NCBI RefSeq assembly: GCF_949987535.1
Contig: NC_080066.1
Span: forward strand, 132,846,335 to 132,910,334
Origin: Balaenoptera acutorostrata
Taxonomy: Eukaryota; Chordata; Mammalia; Artiodactyla; Balaenopteridae
Direction of reading: 5' to 3'
Length of the DNA: 64,000 bases
Shown: positions 59,955 to 64,000 of the stretch, piece by piece
How positions within the stretch are numbered: position 1 is the stretch's first letter
How the letters are laid out: every line of letters starts with the position of its first letter
Notes under the pieces: model-generated
What the model was told of the DNA's origin: nothing
Seen by the model: the letters and a program-made list of their open reading frames with translations, nothing else
Databases searched by the model: none
Position numbers and translations under genes: made by a program

Positions 59955-60260
59955 AGAGCTGAGCTGTCTAATACCGTAGTCACCAGCCACATGTGGCTAA
60001 CAAGCACTTGAAATGTAGCTACTCTGAAGTGAGATGTGTAGTAAGTGTAAAATATGCACTGGATTTTGAAGACTTGATATGAAAAAAAGAATGTAAAATA
60101 ACTTATTTTTATGTTAACTGAACAATTTTGGATATATTTACTGGGTGAAATATATTAAAATTAATTTCACCTGCTCAGTTCTACTTTTTTAATGGGGTTA
60201 CAGAAAATTCTAAATTACATGAAACGGCGCATTATATTTCTATTGGACGTCACTGGTCTA
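59955..60260. mobile_element. hAT-like non-autonomous DNA transposon
   Basis: The ends 'gagctgtctaatac' and 'tattggacgtcac' are inverted near-repeats and the middle has words common to a hAT-Charlie element ('cacatgtggctaacaagcact', 'tattaaaattaatttcacc'). Family name not certain. Confidence 0.5.
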
Positions 60261-60294
60261 GAAACTTGAAATGATTTAGTATTACTTGTTTTTT

Positions 60295-61098
60295 TAAAAA
60301 ATTATTTAATTATTAACAAACTTTATTTTTTAGAGCAGGTTTAGATTTCCAGCAAAACTGAGCAGTAAGTACAGAGTTCCCACATAATCCTTGCCTTCCA
60401 CATGTCCAGTCTCTGACACTGAGTTTTTAATCATGAATTGGTGCTGAATTTTGTGAAATATTTTTCCTGCATCTATTCACATGTTCATATGATTTTTCTC
60501 TTTTAGATGGTTGATGTGATGTGTTACATTAATTGATTTTCAAATGTTGATGCATCCTTGCCTACCAAGGATAAATCCCACTTGGTCATGGTACTTAATT
60601 TTTTTTGTACATTGTCAGATTCAATTTGTTGACTATTTTTGCATCTATGTTCATGGCCCACTGTTGGTCTATAGTTTTCTTGTACTATCTTTGACTGGTT
60701 TTGATATTAGAGTAATGCTGGCCTCATAGAATGAGTTAGAAGTATTTTATTGGCTTCTATCTTTTGGAATAAATTGCAAAGAATTGGTATAATTTGTTCT
60801 TTAAATGTTGGATAAAATCCCCCAGTGAACACATCTGGGCATGGTGCTTTCTGTTTTACAAGGTTATTAATGATTGATTCAACTTCTTCAATAGCTGTAG
60901 GCCTATTCAGATGGTCTACTTCTTCTTGTGTGAGTTTTGGCAGATTGTCTTTAAAGGAATTTGTCCATTTCATCTAGGTTATCAAATTTGTGGACATAGA
61001 GCTGTTCATATTGTTCCTTTAATATACTATTATAATCCATGGGATCTGTAGTGATGTTTCCTCTTTCATTTTTGATATTAGTAATTTGTATCTTCTTT
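60295..61098 (-). mobile_element. Old L1 fragment with internal deletion
   Basis: 60310-60420 reads like an L1 3' UTR on the minus strand ('gagcaggtttagatttccagc'), and 60420-61098 like the reverse-transcriptase part of ORF2. The frame 60973-60707 (88 codons) contains NLVKQKAPCPDVFTGGFYPTFKEQ, an old ORF2 relic. The middle of ORF2 is missing. A younger L1 begins directly after. Confidence 0.65.
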
Positions 61099-63296
61099 CT
61101 TTTTTTTTTTAAACTTCTTTATTGGAGTATAATTGCTTTACAATGGTGTGTTAGTTTCTGCTTAATAACAAAGTGAATCAGTTATACACATACATATACC
61201 CCCGTATCTCTTCCCTCTTGTGTCTCCCTCCCTCCCACCCTCCCCATCCCACCCATCTAGGTGGTCACAAAGCACCGAGCTGATCTCCCTGTGCTATGTG
61301 GCTGCTTCCCACTAGCTACCTATTTTATATTTGGTAGTATATATATGTCCATGCCACTCTCTCACTTTGTCCCAGCTTACCCTTCGCCCTCCCCGTATCC
61401 TCAAGTCCATTCTTTAGTAGGTCTGTGTCTTTATTCCCGTCTTGCCACTAGGTTCTTCATGACCTTTTTTTTTTTCTTTTTAGATTCCATATACATGTGT
61501 TAGCATACGGTATTTGTTTTTCTCTTTCTGACTTACTTCACTCTGTATAACAGACTCTAGGTCCATCCACCTCACTACAAATAACTCAATTTCGTTTCTT
61601 TTTATGGCTGAGTAATATTCCATTGTATATGTGTCACATCTTCTTTATCCATTCATCTGTCGATGGACACTTAGGTTGCTTCCATGTCCTGGCTATAGTA
61701 AACAGAGCTGCAATGAACATTGTGGTACATGACTCTTTTTGAATTATGGTTTTCTCAGGGTATATGCCCAGTAGTGGGATTCCTGGGGCGTATGGTAGTT
61801 CTATTTTTAGTTTTTTAAGGAACCTCCATACTGTTCTCCATTGTGGCTGTTATCAATTTACATTCCCACCAACAGTGCAAGAGGGTTCCCTTTTCTCCAC
61901 ACCCTCTCCAGCATTTATTGTTTCTAGATTTTCTGATGATGGCCACTCTGACTGGTGTGAGATGATATCTCATTGTAGTTTTGATTTGCATTTCTCTAAT
62001 GATTAATGATGTTGAGCATTCTTTCATGTGTTTGTTGGCAATCTGTATAACTTCTTTGGAGAAATGTCTATTTAGGTCTTCTGCCCATTTTGGGATTGGG
62101 TTGGTTTTTTGATATTGAGCTGCTTGTAAATTTTGGAGATTAATCCTTTGTCAGTTGCTTCATTTGCAACTATTTTCTCCCATTCTGAGGGCTGTCTTTT
62201 CGTCTTGTTTATGGTTTCCTTTGCTCTGCAAAAGCTTTTAAGTTTCATTAGGTCCCATTTGTTTATTTTTGCTTTTATTTCCATTTCTCTAGGAAGTGGG
62301 TCAAAAGGGATCGTGCTGTGATTTATGTCATAGAGTGTTCTGCCTATGTTTTCCTCTAATAGTTTGATAGTGTCTGGCCTTACATTTAGGTCTTTAATCC
62401 ATTTTGAGTTTATTTTTTTATGGTGTTAGGGAGTGTTCTAATTTCATTCTTTTACATGTAGCTGTCCAGTTTTCCCAGCACCACTTATTGAAGAGGCTGT
62501 CTTTTCTCCATTGTATATTCATGCCTTCTTTATCAAAAATAAGGTAACCATATGTGTGTGGGTTTATCTCTGGGCTTTCTATCAGTTCCATTAATCTATA
62601 TTTCTGTTTTTGTGCCAGTACCATGCTGTCTTGATCACTGTAGCTTTGTAGTATAGTCTGCAGTCAGGGAGCCTGATTCCTCCAGCTCCGTTTTTCTTTC
62701 TCAAGATTGCTTTGGCTATTTGGGGTCTTTTGTGTTTCCATATAAATTGTGAAATTTTTTGTTCTGGTTCTGTGAAAAATGCCAGTGGTAGTTTGATAGG
62801 GATTGCATTGAATCTGTAGATTGCTTTGGGTAGTAGAGTCATTTTCACAATGTTGATTCTTCCAATCCAAGAACATGGTATATCTCTCCATCTATTTGTA
62901 TCATCTTTAATTTCTTTCATCAGTGTCTTATAATTTTCTGCATACAGGTCTTTTGTCTCCTTAGGTAGGTTTATTCCTAGGTATTTTATTCTTTTGTTGC
63001 AATGGTAAATGGGAGTGTTTTCTTAATTTCACTTTCAGATTCTTCATCATTAGTGTATAGGAATGCAAGACATTTCTGTGCATTAATTTTGTATCCTGCT
63101 ACTTTACCAAATTCGTTGATTAGCTCTAGTGGTTTTCTGGTAGCATTTTTAGGATTCTCTATGTATAGTATCATGTCATCTCCAAACAGTGACAGCTTTA
63201 CTTCTTCTTTTCTGATTTGGATCCCTTTTATTTCTTTTTCTTCTCTGATTGCTGTGGCTAAAAATTCCAACACTATGTTGAATAATAGTGGTGAGA
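61099..63296 (-). mobile_element. Young L1, 5'-truncated, minus strand
   Basis: A T-run at about 61099-61110 is the tail of a minus-strand L1. The rest follows the 3' UTR and ORF2 down to the reverse-transcriptase region and stops at 63296. On the minus strand the poly(A) signal region reads ccaataaag. Frames 63273-62986, 62920-62591, 62624-62418, 62284-62072 and 62027-61815 carry ORF2 text; the catalytic box reads FGDD. No sure target duplication was found. Confidence 0.9.
61815..63273 (-). pseudogene. Broken L1 ORF2 3' part
   Basis: Contains part of the reverse transcriptase and the C-terminus including the zinc-knuckle-like motif [18 protein letters not shown]. It lacks the endonuclease, and frameshifts separate the segments, so no active product is possible. 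Confidence 0.88.
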
Positions 63297-63403
63297 TAGT
63301 ATTACTTCTTAATGAAATAAATTCTTAAGTCTATCAAATAAGCCAAAAAGACTTCAGAAAGCTTTCCACAGCCCTATGAAATTAATTAGCTCACTTTTGA
63401 GCA

Positions 63404-63672
63404 TCATAATTCTTTATTATCATGCCTGAATTGTTTTTTGGCTTCTTCAAACCAATTACTTCTATTCCAATGCTTTGTTCTCAGTGTTCCAGTAGGTTCA
63501 TTTCTGATTGCTAATTTATCTTCAGGCTGTTCTTTATCATTTTCCTGTACATCAGTTTCTTTTATACACTCAGGAACTTTCCTAGCAGGATGCTGAGATG
63601 TTGCAGCATCCATCATACTTAGAAAATCATAAGCAGGCAGAGGAGGTTTCCATTCCTGAGCAGGTAAAATTT
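63404..63672 (-). CDS. Probable 3'-terminal coding exon of a host gene (product not recognised)
   Basis: The minus strand has a good acceptor, a C/T-rich run ending ttctgtctttcttccag, with AG at 63674-63673. After it a frame encodes 88 complete residues and ends in a TGA at 63406-63404. The codon at the junction is split after its first base. The protein part begins ILPAQEWKPPLPAYDFLSMMD and ends EEAKKQFRHDNKEL. It is hydrophilic and acidic to basic, with no membrane segment and a normal, non-repeat amino-acid mix, unlike the other frames of the window. I do not recognise the gene. The upstream exons would lie beyond base 64000. The 3' UTR would run toward the L1 at 63296, only about 107 bp past the stop. 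A processed pseudogene is less likely, because it would not keep an intron boundary. Confidence is moderate because only one exon is seen. Confidence 0.6.
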
Positions 63673-64000
63673 CTGGAAGAAAGACAGAATCAAGCATTAA
63701 AGATGAACAGATATAAAATCTCATCACATGAATATACTAGAAAATGTTTTATTTTGCAAAATATATTTGTAGGAGTGAAGGCCTTATCAGTTTTCCTTAT
63801 CTGAGCAAAGCTATATTTTATTATCATCATTGTCTAAGAAGCTTGATACAGTTGTCATTGTTAGACATTTTTCATATATTACATTTACAAGCTATTCTAT
63901 TTAAAATGCTATTCTATTTTAAATAACGATAAGTATTAATAGGCAAAACACAAAAGGTCCATAATCTCACTGCCTGTTAACCCTTGTTGAGGTTTTAAAA
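63673..64000 (-). other. Presumed intron of the minus-strand gene
   Basis: The stretch starts with the acceptor of the exon above and is AT-rich, with no repeat or exon recognised. It continues out of the window. Confidence 0.45.

Noticed and set aside
1..64000. A new multi-gene system, tRNA or rRNA gene, or bacterial/viral insert
   Set aside because: Apart from one host exon and the L1, all extended sequence is either repeat-derived or non-coding. tRNA-like parts belong to SINEs.

Overview
This window is nuclear DNA of a placental mammal, and very probably of a cetacean (whale or dolphin). The evidence is the set of young repeats. Four tRNA-derived SINEs carry the 3' end (seen on the + strand as ...agggaagccc) and the A-box/B-box layout that I recognise as the CHR family of cetaceans and their relatives. 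The young L1 elements are of cetartiodactyl type. No Alu, B1/B2, BovB, Bov-tA or pig PRE-1 element was seen. Deeper layers are typical for placental mammals: MIR, L2, CR1/L3, old L1, MLT1 LTRs, ERVL-type LTRs, hAT-Charlie, Tigger and mariner elements. Whether the species is a baleen or a toothed whale cannot be read from the sequence.

Layout. 1-2.3 kb: old L1 interrupted by a 3' L1 fragment. 2.3-26.7 kb: mostly ancient decayed repeats (L2, MIR, MLT1, CR1/L3, MER5A-like, an old L1 at 20.45-21.64 kb), one CHR SINE at 24.8 kb and a perfect 3 x 31 bp minisatellite at 25.8 kb. 26.7-28.2 kb: truncated L1. 29.14-36.69 kb: a full-length 7.5 kb L1 on the minus strand with an identical 18 bp target-site duplication, an intact 1272-residue ORF2 and a 288-residue ORF1; this is the only long intact coding sequence. 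36.9-41.0 kb: two solo LTRs of one family in opposite orientation, each with a perfect 5 bp target duplication, plus another CHR SINE. 41-48.8 kb: largely AT-rich single-copy DNA with an L2 and a MIR. 48.8-56.6 kb: an old L1 into whose 5' part a younger 5.4 kb L1 inserted, which was later hit by a CHR SINE. 58.8-60.3 kb: Tigger, MER20 (split by an L1 3' end) and another hAT-like element. 60.3-63.3 kb: an old L1 fragment followed by a 5'-truncated young L1. 63.40-63.67 kb: the only plausible host-gene exon, a minus-strand terminal coding exon with a good splice acceptor; the rest of that gene lies beyond base 64000.

The window therefore reads as a gene-poor region downstream of a minus-strand gene, built up by successive retrotransposition. 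I found no CRISPR array, operon, tRNA or rRNA gene, and no evidence of a new multi-gene system. The most interesting items are the near-intact L1, with its odd ORF1 start, duplicated 5' and 3' UTR blocks and changed poly(A) signal, and the unidentified terminal exon with an L1 about 100 bp downstream on the same strand.
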